Source: Climacium dendroides (Eukaryota > Streptophyta > Bryopsida > Hypnales > Climaciaceae). Taken from it: a DNA stretch of 64,000 nt. Positions 12,339 to 25,050 of the stretch are shown here, piece after piece. A model generated the notes under the pieces. The model worked only from the letters and a program-made list of their open reading frames with translations, did not search any database and was not told the DNA's origin. Where the stretch lies: NCBI GenBank assembly GCA_950106755.1, contig OX467090.1:10105489-10169488 (forward strand), read 5' to 3'. Every line of letters begins with the position of its first letter. Position 1 is the first letter of the stretch. The translations under genes were made by a program, and so were the position numbers.

Positions 12339-13391
12339 TTAGGTCCATTACAAGAATTTGCTTTTGACTTTAGATTGAAGGAGGAGGAGGCTTTGTCTTA
12401 ACAAAAGTTACATGAGCTTAGTAAGTTTGATGAATAGATATTTTACTTGGAAGCAAGCTAATGCTAGAAAGACAAAGTCTCTTGTAGTGTAGTTGCTTCC
12501 TTCCTTGAGGGTGGAACAATAAATTGAAGAACATTTACAACAAAAATTGAGTAGACACAACATTAAAAAAATAGAAAAATATTGTAGGGTCAATTAGAAA
12601 AAAAATTGGCACTACATTGTGGACAATAGAGATAATAATACTATTCTTCCTCTTTTCAATTGCATTTTGTTGATTTAGTTGAGTCCCACATGATTACAAA
12701 GAAATACCATTTGAATACATATGATTCATAATGCTTGAAACCTTTTCTAGTGAATATAGGCTATAATTTCAACATCTCAACATGGACACTGTTACTCCCA
12801 ATATGCCACCATCTAGCTTGTATATAGTTGCATCAATTTATACTTTGGGCTATAGTTGAATGCACAACAATATTATTGGAACATTTAGTAGGTCTTATAA
12901 TTGGAAGATAAGCATAATATAATGTTTTCTAATTCTTCAAAAGTTAAATGAATTAATGAAATTGTATAAATCTTTAACTACAAAGTTATTCTTTTTACAA
13001 ATTTGCATCATTGGAAAGGTGTAAGGACCCCCCTCATTCTACATTATTATTTTTTTATAAAATACCATAAAAACATTACATTCATAAGAATTAGAAAACG
13101 CAAAAAGTGCACACACACACACTCAATGGGGGTTAACCCCTAAACAATCAAATATCATTTTTAGCAACATAATGATTTTGGACAACTCACTACAATTGGA
13201 GCTTTTATTTTTTTCTTTGAAATTTTCATATAAGATATGTCCAAAGAGTAGCTGTAAGGCCCAAAATTGTCATAAGATTTGACTACATATATAAAAAGTT
13301 ATTGTATGATATGTAATTTCCATTGATCTTTGGAGAGCTCAAAAAATTCTAAAAATAACACTTTTTCAAGAAATGAAACTTTAAAATTGGT

Positions 13392-13429
<38 letters not shown>
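13392..13429. repeat. Compound (TA)n(AC)n microsatellite
   Basis: About ten TA units run directly into about nine AC units. Confidence 0.95.
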
Positions 13430-15293
13430 ATTTAGAATCATTCCATTTTTATTAATGAGATGGGAATTATGAGGAATTTTAGTATGTGGGTAGTTCATGG
13501 AATCTCCACTCTAAAATAAACTTTGAAGTCCTTTATTGAACTCAATTTTCAGTATTTTTGAAAAAAAACCAAAAAAACATTGAGTGTAGATTGTTTATTA
13601 CAAATATCACAATTGTTGGGATTGACATTTTTCAATTCCATAACTAAATTCTTGATAATTTAGTATTTTGAATCAGTTTCTACTTCTTTCCACTTACTAT
13701 TTTTTTCCTATATGTTGTACAATTTCAAATGATCTAAAAATTTTCAAGCATGTAGCCAATTTGTCTTGGAGAATGAATCCAAAGAGTAACCACTACTTTG
13801 TACATTTTTTCATACAAATGTGACCTTGTGAGGTGCAGCTACCCAATTTTTCGCAAGGCCAAAAAAAGGATTTTAGTAATTCAAACACTAATATCTTGCA
13901 ATCCACATGGACAAAATTTATGAAATTTTTTCCACATCTTCTTAAATCATTGTACTACATGATCCTAAAATTACATGTGTTCAAATTTTTTTCCCTAAAA
14001 TTTGATACTTGTACTAAAAATAGCAATTTTGAATCGTTCTTAGTGAAAACATAGTCAAAAACCTTCAAAGATGAATGGAATAGTTTTAGGGATAAAACTG
14101 AAACATGTGAAATGACACTTAGAGTTTCTCTTGCAATTTCATTGTTTGAAAGTAGAGAAATATCCGTATGTACTCATGAGTCATGCTTTGCTAACCTCAA
14201 ACCATTCAAATTTAAAAATGTAGGAATTGCCATTTGGGTGTAGAGTTGACACTTTTGTTGGCCTACAATGGATCAAGGCAACACCTATGGTAATATCATC
14301 ATTCGGAAAAATCGAAATACAATAAGGTAGGATCACCTTAAACTAAGAAATTTTTGTGATGATAATTATTGAGTGTCAAGAAATTTTCATTTTTTTTAAT
14401 CACATGAAGACAAATTGTAGTTAAAATTGGGTGGAATCCAATAATCATATTTGAGTATTATGTGAAAAAGTTATAAGAGGTCAAAGTTGAATTGGTGGAT
14501 TTTTCTAAAATTGTACCTATTTTCAATGTTCACACCTTGAAGAGAGTGCATTAGCCATCTACATTTTCTACAATTTTCTTAGACTTCTTTTGAAAATATG
14601 TTCAAATTTGGGTGATTCTACATTCAATACACTTAGAAGCAACTAAAAGGGCATCTAAGTGTTTCATATTACCAAAATATTACCAAAATTACTCATCTTA
14701 TTTTATTGTTGATAATTAATAGTAGACTTGCGATTCTTGCACAAAGTAAATAACTAAAGATTGTAAAAGGATAGTTGAAAATTGGAAAAGTTAGCTACTA
14801 CTTCTTCTATGTTCATTGTCACTATATAACTCTCACTTTCTGAGAAACCATAGATGAAAAATTGATGCATCATTCAACCATTGGTATTTAAACAATTCCA
14901 AAAAAATCTTAAGGAGATACATACGTCACTTTGTCATTAGTTGAGAGAATGCTTGCAACCCACCCCATTCCATCCCATATTTGTATTTTTCTGACATTGG
15001 TTTGGTTTGCAAACAATATGAGTATATGTTTGCTATATGTATATATGTCTAATTCACATGGATGCTTATATATTCCATATGTATCCCATATATATTTCTT
15101 ATATATTTCACATGTTGTTCGTATCTATATTCTATACTATGTATTTTGTATCGCAAAGCACCGACGTCCAAGACCATTTCTCATAGTAGTGATCAATGAC
15201 AATGATTTTTTTAAATTGGAGATCAATGGCATTGAAGAAGAAGGGTGGAAGATTTTTTTTGAATTCATATCAACAACTCTGGTTTTTCCAAAA

Positions 15294-15307
15294 GGGGGGG
15301 GGGGGGG
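15294..15307. repeat. Poly(G) tract of 14
   Basis: An uninterrupted run of 14 G residues, striking in an AT-rich setting and likely to be length-variable. Confidence 0.9.
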
Positions 15308-15510
15308 CAGAAATTGAAACAAGAACGCTTGTTTACCTCTTTTCGGTTCATAGTCATTGTCACTGTCATTTTATAATTACTATACTATTTTTCAAAACAT
15401 TCATTATATATACACACAATTGACTATAGGCTCTCATATTCAAGAGATGTACATTTCAGAAGATAGTCTCAAAAGGTTGGTTTTGCAACAAGGTCAAGTG
15501 CAATTTTTAG

Positions 15511-15755
15511 TTTAACCCTTGAACATTGAGGCAGACTCTCGGACATATGCTTCGTGTCCAATGAATGACATAGGATTTCTCTATATAGGATAAAAATGCA
15601 ACTATTCATCCTCAAAATTTTGTAAGAAAAAAAGAGGTTTTCTACAAAAGTTTGTCTTGCAATGAATACTTTTATAATTTTTTAAACCAATGCTTCACAC
15701 AATCATAAAAACTAATGATTTCCAAAGTCACCCCATCGTCCTTTAATGGTTAAGT
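15511..15755 (+). repeat. R1 dispersed repeat
   Basis: Starts TTTAACCCTTGAA and ends in TTTAATGGTTAAG. It carries the family block GCAACTATTCATCCTCAAAA and the downstream block TTTTTTAAACCAA shared with the copy at 10083. Confidence 0.7.
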
Positions 15756-16125
15756 TAGTACAAGGTCGGTCGTGAGTGCAGCGGGTTCTCTCCATTAGAA
15801 CAAAATTTAATCCAATTCCAAGGGAAGTAAGTTAATCGTATTTCATGGTCGGCAATGAGCTACACTGGCATGCATGCTCAAGAGCTCATAATTCCAAATT
15901 GATCTCTATCTTCAAAGCATCTCAGCTTAGCTGTTCACATGACTCAAGTCAGGCACTGTAGAAATACAGTACTAATTTTAATACCATACTAATTTTAATA
16001 CCCTCATGTAATGTTTTGTAAGCTATGGTGCACTGATATTCAGGGGAGTTTGGGCCTCCAGTGAGCTGAATAATTTGAGCCACCAGTTCCACAAAATTGG
16101 ACCATGGCATGAAGAAGTGGCAATA

Positions 16126-16588
16126 CACTACACTAATGATGATAAATAGTGTTGGCAACACCAATCACGAAGCATAACACTAATTGTCAACAATCTGGTT
16201 AATGTTACTAACACTAAATGTCAACATAGACATTATTTGTCAACTATTGGATATAAATTTTTTACAAGTTTACATTTAGTGTTACCTAACTATTTCATCA
16301 AAATGCAAAGAAAAATGTATGAACCCAAGAAACCTATGACATGCTCAAGAAAGTTAGTACTCAAAAAAGTGAACACAACACTAAATACCAACTAATTGAA
16401 GTTTAGAGTGATCAAGGTAAAAGTTCAAGTAACACTAAATGTAAATTTGTAAAAGATTTATACTCAATAGTTGACAAATAGTGTCTATGTTGACATTTAG
16501 TGTTGGTAACATTAACTGGATTGTTGACAATTAGTGTTATGCTTCGTGATTAGTGTTGCCAACACTATTTATCATCATTAATGTAGTG
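16126..16588. mobile_element. Long-TIR MITE, family M1 copy 1
   Basis: The ends are inverted copies of CACTAC(A)CTAATGATG. The arms pair over about 155 bp (left 16126-16288, right 16430-16588) with repeated AACACTAA sub-motifs in both. The 140-bp centre is unique and there is no coding capacity. The CACTA start and subterminal AACACTAA repeats suggest a non-autonomous CACTA-type element, but no 3-bp target duplication is visible (ATA versus CAC), so that placement is tentative. Confidence 0.8.
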
Positions 16589-19500
16589 CACTAAAGGCCT
16601 CATGCTTTTGCACTAAGAACTCCTTGACCCGTATAGGCCCATTGACCCTTTGGAGGACAAAATGAATTTTAGGCAAGTTTCTATGAACTTAATTTTTAAT
16701 GAAACTTGTGAAACTTTTGTTGTAAGACCACAAAAAGTCCAAATGTTCATTTGGTAGGCAAATAAATAAATTCACAAAAAAATTGAAATTAAATTAAATA
16801 AATCTTTTTTTACAAATCATATTTTTGAAGCTTTGATTCATTTCATTTGAATTAGTGATCTAAAAGTTATGAACAACCTTATTTTTTGAGCAATCTGAGC
16901 ATCTTTTAAAAAAACAAAATTTACAGGATTCATCTTTGAATGCAAATTTCACAATTTTTTCAAAAAATGATTGTTTGGCAAGGTTAAATTTGCTTGCCAA
17001 AATAATCTCACTATTGGGGTTATTGTGTTTCAATCCTAACGTAGAGCTATTAATGATTTATTTTTTCTTCCAATCTTGGACCTACTTTTACTTAGCAATC
17101 TCTTAAAGTATGAAAATCAAGTGTGTGTGTTTTCTTATAAAAAATCTTAAACTTTCAACTCAATTCTTCAATACAATTTTTTTTAAATTCAAAGTCTATA
17201 GTGCAAATTTTTTTTTAAAAATGGTGGTCAAAGTCATCTCAAATTGCAAGCTAGTCTTAAAAATAAATAAATAAACTTTGAATGCTAATATCTCTCAATG
17301 TATGCAGTCAAATTTTATGAAATTTTTACCACATGATCTCAAACAAGTAAAGTACGAGATCCTAAATTTTTTTCCTTCAGCGAACATGGTAGAAATGTAG
17401 TTTTGAGTATTTTTTGACAAAAAAACGGCCTTGGGCCTTTAGGGATTAAAGTCCTTGCTAAAGCTCTCCCCTTTCTTCTCACATTAGCCTCCACGTCTTC
17501 CATTAAAGCTATAGTCAAAGTTGACCAAATTGGCATGAATGTAATATTACCTACAACAAAGGCCCTCAGTTGTCAAGCAAATATAGAAGTGACAGGAAAG
17601 ACCAACACAATTTTTAACATGACATGGTGTTGGTGCACACCCATTTTCTTCAAATTGAGTGCAACAAGTGAAAAGTGGCGCATTGCCGAGGCCTTCTAAA
17701 ATGCTACCACTATAAAAGTGTGTGTAAGGGAGGACTCCAGAAGCCAATAAGAGTTTGGAAAAAACATAATACCAAACTCCTTGGAGCACCTAAACTCAAG
17801 TTTGATTGAGTTTGGTGTTGTGTTTATTTTGTTCCTCTTCTTAGTTAAACCTTCCTTTGACACAGGTCTATGAACACGGGACAAACTTTACAACTATAAT
17901 AGAACCACCCATTTACCAACCACAACTCCATCAGCAATCAATAGGGGGCTTGAAATTCAAGAGAAGCTGGGAATAACTTCCAAACACAAATTCTTGATTT
18001 CCCACCATCAATTCCTCCATTCTTTTCATAACACACCTACTTGGTTTGAAGTGCCAAAGTGAACAAAAAGCAACCTCTTAAATGAGCAGTCTTGGAATAG
18101 TCTACACATCGGACATGGATCCAGACCAACTTTTGGCCTTCCAAAAATTCATAGTAATTTCAGTTCATGAGATCAAAACTACCAAATTCAGGCGATCTCT
18201 CTCTCCTTTTCTATCCCTGCACCTGTGGAAATATATTTTCCTTTGTCTTACTATACTCCACATCATGTCCCACAGTTGTTTGTTTGGGCGGTTATGGGTG
18301 GTTCTACCATAACTCTATTCTCTTCATGGTACCCAGACACTTTCTTGTACTAAAAGCAACAGCGTATTAATACTACTGAATACAGTACTTGGAATGTATG
18401 ACATGCCCGACCGCCCACTCACCCCCAACCATTAATTCATTCATTCCTGTTCCACTACAGTAGAACTGTGGCAGCTCCAACTGAAGACTCTTTTCCCAAT
18501 CCATCACTCAAACTGCCTGGAAGCCTGAGTCCAGGAATCTGGTCCCCAACAACAGGGGGCTGGTTCCCACCTGATGGAAAAGCATCCCAACCTGAGCGCC
18601 TCATGATTTTGTCGAGCGCTTCAAACAAATGAATGAATGACCCATCCCAAATACGGGTAGAACCTCTCTTAGTGCATGGTGGTGGGACCGGCTGAAATTT
18701 GCTCCGTTGCAACTTCAAATTTCCAATGGCTGAATGTACATTGGAGAAAATCTTTGAGAAGGAAAAAAATGAGATTTTAGCTCAGACTGCAACGGAACAG
18801 TAGAATTTGATGGCCAATTTGTTACTTCGTGTTCATTGGAATTAGCGTCTATTTCGTCGGTTTTGTGTTGTGGTACTCCCAATAATCCTTGACAATGTGC
18901 AAGATCCTTTCTTTTCTATTTTTTAAAAATGCTACTCACTCTCAAGGTAGTTGAAGTTGATGCTTGTTTGTCTTGAAGGTAGTATATTGCATTTAATTCC
19001 ATAAGCTTGTTATGGGATCACTGGTTGGAACTATGCACGAAGAGAGGGTGATGCATGTGAGAGAGGTGTAATGAATGGGTGCCTAATAGATGTCAACTTC
19101 CAACATTATTTTTTAGAGAACGTCCCTCAAATGCATACTATTTTTACATGTTGATTTTCTGTTGTACCAACAATGTAAAAACAATGTATTGTGCATTTGA
19201 GGTGGGCGATTCTCGAGCACTCTCACATTTCAACTTCAAAAATCCATAACTAATTTCACAAAACTCCAAAAAAAAACATGAGACAACTTGGGTTAGATGC
19301 CAATTCCATTTGTCCATCAAGGTGAAATTATTTCAAGAAGTTTCACCTCCTTAAGTCAAGGTTTCTTAGATGGTCGCTTTATGGACCTCTCCTATCTTTC
19401 TACAAGTTATAAGGTAGCAACACCTACAACCATCATTGCACCCATAATTGTCACCTCTAAAATCTTGGAAACTATTGGGAAGTGAATAGATGTAATTACA

Positions 19501-20259
19501 AAGATGTAATACATTTGAACACCAACCCTTGGTGTTGGTATTAGGGGCATGTACAGTGGCTCCTTAAAAATTCACAACTCATTCTCACATTGTCCAAATA
19601 CACTTGAAAGTGCACAAGAATTCTTTTCTTCTCTCATGCTAGTAGGGGCCAATGTATAGGGCAATGCCCAAGGAAGAGGGCATTATGGGAAAAAAGGGGG
19701 GCAGATGAGGAGGCCCCTTTTTCCCATAATGCCCAATGACAAGGGCCATTGCCCGGCATAAACCACAAGGGGGATGCATAGAAAAAATTGCCCGGTGTGA
19801 ACCACAGGATGAAACAACCTGGGATGAATAAAAAAACTTGGATGAAAAATCCGTAATGCCCAATTATGCGGGCAAAACCACGTACTCGGGATGGAAAAAC
19901 CTAATTATGACTTAGGATTTGCTCCCAAAATGAACTGGACATTTCCCCCAGTGGTTTACAATTTGTTACACATCATGTCCCACCCCCCTCAAATGCACGG
20001 TTATGGGTGCTCCTACCTTCCAGGAAGGGAAGAGGATATTATGCAGTTTATACGAGCAAGGGGGTTGCACCTGCCTGTACGATGCCCAGTGTTGCGAGGA
20101 ACTCCTTTTCCTTTTTTCTGAATGATATTCAGTTTTCCAGCTGCTTCTGTTTGTTTGCTGCAGGCCATTAGTAAGCTTTAATAAGAGCTGCCTGCGGCTG
20201 GGATTGCAAAACATGGGTTTGGCCTGCCTGGGATGGAGTCAGGATAAGCTTTCCACAAC
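16589..20259. other. Gene-free AT-rich spacer with R2-like segment
   Basis: No gene is supported. About 16740-17460 resembles the R2 repeat family in inverted orientation (it contains GAAGCTTTGATTCATTTCAT and ends near CTTTAGGGATTAAAG). An inverted repeat at about 19680-19732 pairs GCATTATGGGAAAAA with its reverse complement. The frame at 18455-18718 (87 aa) has more balanced composition but no recognisable motif. Confidence 0.55.
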
Positions 20260-20516
20260 TTAAGGTAGGTACACCCCAAAACCGCCACTTTTTTTGCTAC
20301 CGAGCCTATTTTCTACTATTAGACTGGTCAAATTTTGATATGTTCTTGTTGGCAAGTGAAAGGAGGTTCCAACGCACCACAGAACATGGCATTTGAAGTC
20401 TGTATGCAAAAGTTGTTGAGGAACAAAAGTTTGGTCCTGAAACCGTTTCTTCCACAGACTAGGTACAGAACTGTTTTTGGAGATGTACATACAGTATAGA
20501 TGGCAGTTTAAGTAAG

Positions 20517-20618
20517 GGGTTACTACCCTCCCTGAGTGCATATCGGGAAATTGCTGCCCGAGGGCGGTAGCCCGAGGAGAGCAATTTCACGATATGCACG
20601 AAGGGAGGGTCGTAACCC
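20517..20618. mobile_element. GC-rich hairpin insertion
   Basis: A 102-bp near-palindrome. GGGTTACTACCCTCCCT at the left pairs with AGGGAGGGTCGTAACCC at the right, and pairing continues through GCATATCG and AAATTGCT towards a GC-rich centre (GCCCGAGGGCGGTAGCCCGA). It is non-coding and sits inside the M2 copy. Confidence 0.75.
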
Positions 20619-20621
20619 GGT

Positions 20622-20773
20622 GTTAAGCGCGCTGGGTTTCTTTAAGATATGCAACAGTGCATTGCACCGTTACACTGGTGCAATGGTGCAGTGCACCGTT
20701 GCACTTTTCCAAGTGTTGTAATGCAATATTACATCAATTATTTAGAATGAGACTAGAAACCCAAGTGCTTAAC
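20622..20773. mobile_element. Second small inverted-repeat insertion
   Basis: About 150 bp bounded by GTTAAGCGCGCTGGGTTTC and its imperfect inverse GAAACCCAAGTGCTTAAC. Inside are repeated TGCACCGTTGCAC-like motifs (about 20657-20705). It is directly adjacent to the hairpin at 20517-20618, so the two may have arrived as one element or in sequence. Confidence 0.6.
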
Positions 20774-20807
20774 GGTCAGTGGCACATTTGGGTGTCCCCT
20801 ACTTTAT

Positions 20808-21817
20808 ATGTTATCAATGGTGGAGGAAACTTGGAAGGAAAGGAATGGAAAGGAAAGGAGAGGAGAGGGGGCTCTCAGCCTGAACTTATTATTGAGTAGT
20901 CAACATATGCTCCAGTCTCCAGCAGTGGCTCAGAGTCCAGCTGGTGCAGATCAGCTGCTGTGGAGTGTTTCAGTGAGCATCATCAGCGTAGTGGGGGTGG
21001 TTCTGGAGACTGCCATTTCGGTCATGGGAAGGGGAGGTGGACTTGCATTGACTAAAATGACACCCATGGGGAATGGGCGAGGGGACAAGGGGACGATAAA
21101 CCCTGCGCACGAAGTGGGCCCCGCAGGCTGGATTTACCCTGGGGAAAATGCAGGAGTTTTAAAAAAAAATTTACATGAATTTTTTTTTTTGCAAATTTTG
21201 AATTCATATTTGCAAACAAAGACCCCAAATTGGCTAGGAAAGGTCTAGAACATACCCTAGACATGGCTCAAAGTAGGGGGCGTGTTTTTACTTTTATCCC
21301 TTGGAGAACCCCAAATTACCTTGTTGGGCCTACTTTGTGGGTAGGATTTAGTGTCTTGCGAGGGGACATGGGATGGGGAATTCTGAAGACATTCGTAATG
21401 TTATTAAGGTAAACGAGCCCATCACCATTCATTGCCCAATTCCGTTCCCCTAGTTTTGGCCGCCATTTTGCTCACTACAAAAATCCAAATTTGTTCATTT
21501 TTCTAATAATTTCAGTGCATTAATGTCAAAAGGGATGATGTATCAATCCTTCGTTGGTGGGAATTTAAGTGCTAATAGATACAGATTAAGGCGGTAATGG
21601 ATTATTTAGAGGGCAATTTTGACCCCATTCTATGAGTGGTTTTGTAATTTTAGGGTGGATCACTTCAAAAATTTATAAAAATATCATTTTAATCAAGAAA
21701 TTATAATTCCACTTGGGTTTGATCAGTGAAACAAATGCACACTTTTGAAAATATGTGCCCCTCTTTGGCCCCAAGATACTCAAATTCCAAATCAAGGTGG
21801 TAATAGACTTGTCTATC
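20808..21817. other. Gene-free spacer, moderate GC
   Basis: A purine-rich AAGGAAAGG tract lies near 20833-20870. The 146-aa frame at 20808-21248 has no recognisable motif, and I do not call it a gene. Confidence 0.5.
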
Positions 21818-22050
21818 CTAATCCTTGAAGGACAAGTTGGTCACCATGGAAATCAATTGATACCATGTGAATTGCTAGCTTAAAAGAAAATGCAAAAGCA
21901 CTCATTAGAAGTGAAAGTACTAGAAAAGGCCTTCCCTTTCCATACAAAATTTCGAGGATTAATAGTTGCATTTTTGTGCTGCATGGAGGGATTCTTTGTC
22001 ATTCATTGGCCAAAAAACGTCTTCAACATCGTTTATGGATTAACCCTTAA
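21818..22050 (-). repeat. R1 dispersed repeat, reverse orientation
   Basis: Runs from TAATCCTTGAAGG to GGATTAACCCTTAAAGG. Read on the minus strand it shows the R1 body, including the block around CAAC.ATTAATCCTCGAAATTTTG. It shares its right terminus with the next copy. Confidence 0.65.
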
Positions 22051-22273
22051 AGGATGGATTTATGACCATGGAAATCATCCCTTTCGTTAGTGTATCAATC
22101 AATCACTTATTAAATTGCAAAAGCACTCATTGGAAGTCAAACTATTCTAAAAGATCGATTACCCCTTTCCACCACAAAATTTTGAGAATGAATAGTTGTA
22201 CTTTGGCCCTACTAGAAAGATTTTTTGTCATCTATTGGACCAAAAATGGCCCCATTAAGGTTTAAGGATTAAC
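22040..22273 (-). repeat. R1 dispersed repeat, adjacent reverse copy
   Basis: Begins ATTAACCCTTAAAGGA and ends TTTAAGGATTAACC, a clean pair of about 14-bp inverted ends. The body aligns with the preceding copy, so the two are in tandem with a shared terminus. Confidence 0.7.
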
Positions 22274-23696
22274 CACCGTTTTGAAGATCCCTTTTGTTCC
22301 AATGTTGCAACTTCCTAGTCACCCAATGATATTAGTATAATTGCAACTTCCGGGGGAATGATTTAAGCTCGTTGACACTGTTGTACTTGGATTGAAATGC
22401 TTATTGTTGTTGTCAAAAAAATTGGGTTGTTTTGGAAAACATATTAAAATATAGGAAATGTATTTTGTACCTCTTCTTACTATACATTACTTCAAAAATC
22501 TATGACCTCTAAAAATTAGTCTTTATAAGACATGCCATGAATTGGGGTGGGTGGGGGGGTTCTATGGCTTCTCAATTTGTGTTTAAAGAAGGTGTGAATA
22601 GGTTGCTACTTGAAAAGTGAGTAAACACAACAATATTTTTAGTCCTAAATTTGCAAGGATAGACAACTTCTTGTGTTGTAGTTTAAAAAAAAAAAAAAAA
22701 AATTGTAGAAGGAAAGTGATTTGACCAAATTGTATTTAAAAAAAAAAAGGATTTTGCACAAGAGGTGGAGATGTGGAGAGAGTTGAATTAACTCCTAAGG
22801 GATTAAGTGTTTGTTCTAAGGATGGTTATGAAGTAAAAAATGTTTGAAGTTTTTAATTTTTCACAGAATATAGAGACATTCCCCTCTTTTATAAGAATGT
22901 TAAAAAAATGGATTATATGTTCAAATCAAAAATTGTATTGTATGAAATAATCTGTGCAATTTTGTCATCTTTTGCTGAATTCCTTATTTACTTCTAAAAT
23001 TTGTCATGTATGTAACTAATATGATATATTATGAAATTGTAACCACAACAACTACTTTTAGTGTAGAAATCACATTGCAAGAAGAGTCAAATTCTATTAA
23101 TCTTGCCAAGCAAGTTTGAAAGAAACCATTTTTGTCTAACTGTAAACACTATTATCTTGAAATTTGCATCCTCATAATTCTGGAAAATTTTTCTACACAT
23201 TTCAAATGTTAGTTTTCACTGCTTTGATTTTGAAACAAATTTTTTTATCGGATGCACAAAAATCGATCAAAAAATGAATAGTGTATTGATAATCTACTTG
23301 CCTCCTTTGTATTGTAGTTGTGATTTAGAGTAAGGTAGCCCCTTTATTTACTTTTTTAAAGTTTGTGTGAGTGTACCTAACAAAATATACTACCCAATAT
23401 TGTAGAATCTCATTTTTGCGTAGAGCCAAAAAATTTACTTCAAGAGGACTTGAAGTCTCTTCATTGTGTTTTGCATGAATGAAAAGAAGTTTTTTTTTCC
23501 TCTCTCACTTCAAACATTATGTTCTTTCAATCCAATCATGTGATCCAAATGGATTAAGAATTTTTTTTACACATTTCTGCAATAGTCTACTACACTCTCG
23601 CACCGTTGAAGTTCAACAAAAAAAAATTGTTCCCAATTTTAGCCAATGCACTAAAAAATGGCAGTTTTGGACAATCCACCCATCCATCCATACCTT
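22274..23696. other. Gene-free AT-rich spacer
   Basis: AT-rich sequence with a poly(A) run near 22684-22702. No gene, RNA or element boundary could be supported. Confidence 0.6.
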
Positions 23697-23942
23697 TAAC
23701 CCTTAAAAGGACAACATGGTGACCTTGGGAATCATTAGTTTTCATGATCATATGAAGCATTGATTTAAAAAAGATTGCAAAAACATTCATTTGGAAGTCA
23801 AAATACTTTAGATGATCTCTTCTTTCTACAAAAAATTTATGAAGATGAATAATTGCACTTCTATCCTACATGAAGAGATTCTTTGTCATCTTATTAAATG
23901 CCAAACGTCTACCTCATCATTTAAAGGTTAAGTTAGGCTGTT
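23697..23942 (-). repeat. R1 dispersed repeat, reverse orientation
   Basis: Starts TTTAACCCTTAAAAGGA and ends CATTTAAAGGTTAAG. On the minus strand it carries the GTGCAATTATTCATC block. Confidence 0.7.
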
Positions 23943-24697
23943 TTGTCCAACTAGTTTATTACCTTAAGTCCTACGGGACTGTGCATCCCCTAGTCGCATT
24001 CTTGGTACCATCAAAAAGCCCTTAGCAAGGAGAGCTTTATCTTGCGGCATTCCGACTCACAACCAGAAAAAACTATTGAAATTCAAAGTTTTCATGTGAG
24101 TTTTAAGAAAAATAAATTTAAATGACTTTTACTTTTTATTTTGGTTGAGGCCACGACTTGACCAACCCCCCCGGAAGGAATGGTTGACAAAAGCGGTGGC
24201 CTTTCCGGGTGCCTCCTGGGGAAGCTGCTGCCCCAATTCAAGTTTCCAGTTGTCATCCGCAGAAGTCACTGGCTGGAAAGAAGCGAACTTTCAAACTGCA
24301 TTCACAGTGGGTCAGTGGCTTCCAAGTTTACTATTTATAGCAATTGAAGGGACAACCGAGTTACTGCAGTCAGTGCGGCGGTGGTTGACTTTCAGCAGTG
24401 GGTGGACTGGAAGGACCTTGAGCTCAAATTTCTAATTTTCTAACCCCGGAAGGACGCAACCCTATCACCAAAGTCAAAGTCAAAAAATGATGAGAATCTT
24501 ATTAGCTGAATGGGCTCGTCTACAATTTCCTTGAAAAGGATTTCATTGAACACTTTTAGGGACTCCTTTACATATATATTGGTCATCATCGGGGGAATTG
24601 CACAGCAAATGCCACAGGGAAAAATAGGCAGTGCATTTTTCTGTGGACTCCGTGGGTGGTGAAGGAAACAATAAAAAAAATTCACACGTATTAGATT
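23943..24697. other. Spacer with a moderate-GC segment
   Basis: The part at 24140-24450 is richer in GC and holds a 96-aa plus-strand frame (24145-24435) flanked by CCCCGGAAGGA-like motifs. No domain is recognisable, so it may be low-copy spacer or an unrecognised repeat. Confidence 0.4.
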
Positions 24698-25050
24698 CAC
24701 TACACTAATGATGATAAATAGTGTTGGCAATACTAATCACGAAGCATAACACTAATTGTCAACAATCTAGTTAATATTACCTATAGTAAATGTCAACATA
24801 GACACAATTTGTCAACTATTGGGTATAAATTTTTTACAAGTTTACATTTAGTGTTACCTAACTATTTCATCAAAATGCAAAAAAATCCGTATGAACCCAA
24901 GAAACCTATTACATTCTTAAAAAAATTATTGCTCAAAAAAGTGAATACAACACTAAATGCCAATTACTAATTGAAGTTTAAAATGACTAGGGTAAAAGTC
25001 TAGGTAACACTAATCACAACATAACACTATTTATCATCATTAGTGTAGTC
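24698..25050. mobile_element. Long-TIR MITE, family M1 copy 2 (right arm shortened)
   Basis: The left arm matches copy 1 at 16126 almost base for base (CACTACACTAATGATGATAA and onward), as does much of the centre. The right end again reads ATCATCATTAGTGTAGT, but about 110 bp of the right arm is missing compared with copy 1. Confidence 0.8.

Larger units (their letters stand above)
12342..16125. other. Gene-free AT-rich spacer
   Basis: No gene is supported. It contains the dinucleotide tracts at 13109-13122 and 13392-13429, a palindromic GGGGGTTAACCCCT near 13129-13144, a 14-G run at 15294-15307 and an R1 repeat at 15511-15755. The 128-aa frame at 14931-15317 is simple-sequence translation ending in the G run. 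Confidence 0.6.
20260..20807. mobile_element. MITE family M2, copy interrupted by nested insertions
   Basis: The left part from TTAAGGTAGGTACACCCC and the right end (GTCAGTGGCACATTTGGGTGT) match the uninterrupted copy at 61143-61419, including GTTCTTGTTGGCAAGTGAA and GAGATGTACATACAGT. Here the body is split after position 20512 by about 260 bp of foreign sequence that runs to 20773. The matching copy shows the empty site as GTTTAAGGTCAGTGG, so the inserted sequence is flanked by TTAA-like bases on both sides. Confidence 0.75.

Noticed and set aside
14931..15317. 128-aa plus-strand frame
   Set aside because: The translation is of low-complexity AT-rich sequence and a G run, with no motif.
15735..15800. 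Possible tRNA-like or second SINE head after the R1 repeat
   Set aside because: No convincing A and B box pair and no tail or flanking repeat.
18455..18718. 87-aa minus-strand frame of balanced composition
   Set aside because: No recognisable domain, no splice or promoter context, and no repeat elsewhere in the window.
20808..21248. 146-aa plus-strand frame near a purine-rich tract
   Set aside because: No known domain, repeat-like start and no supporting context.
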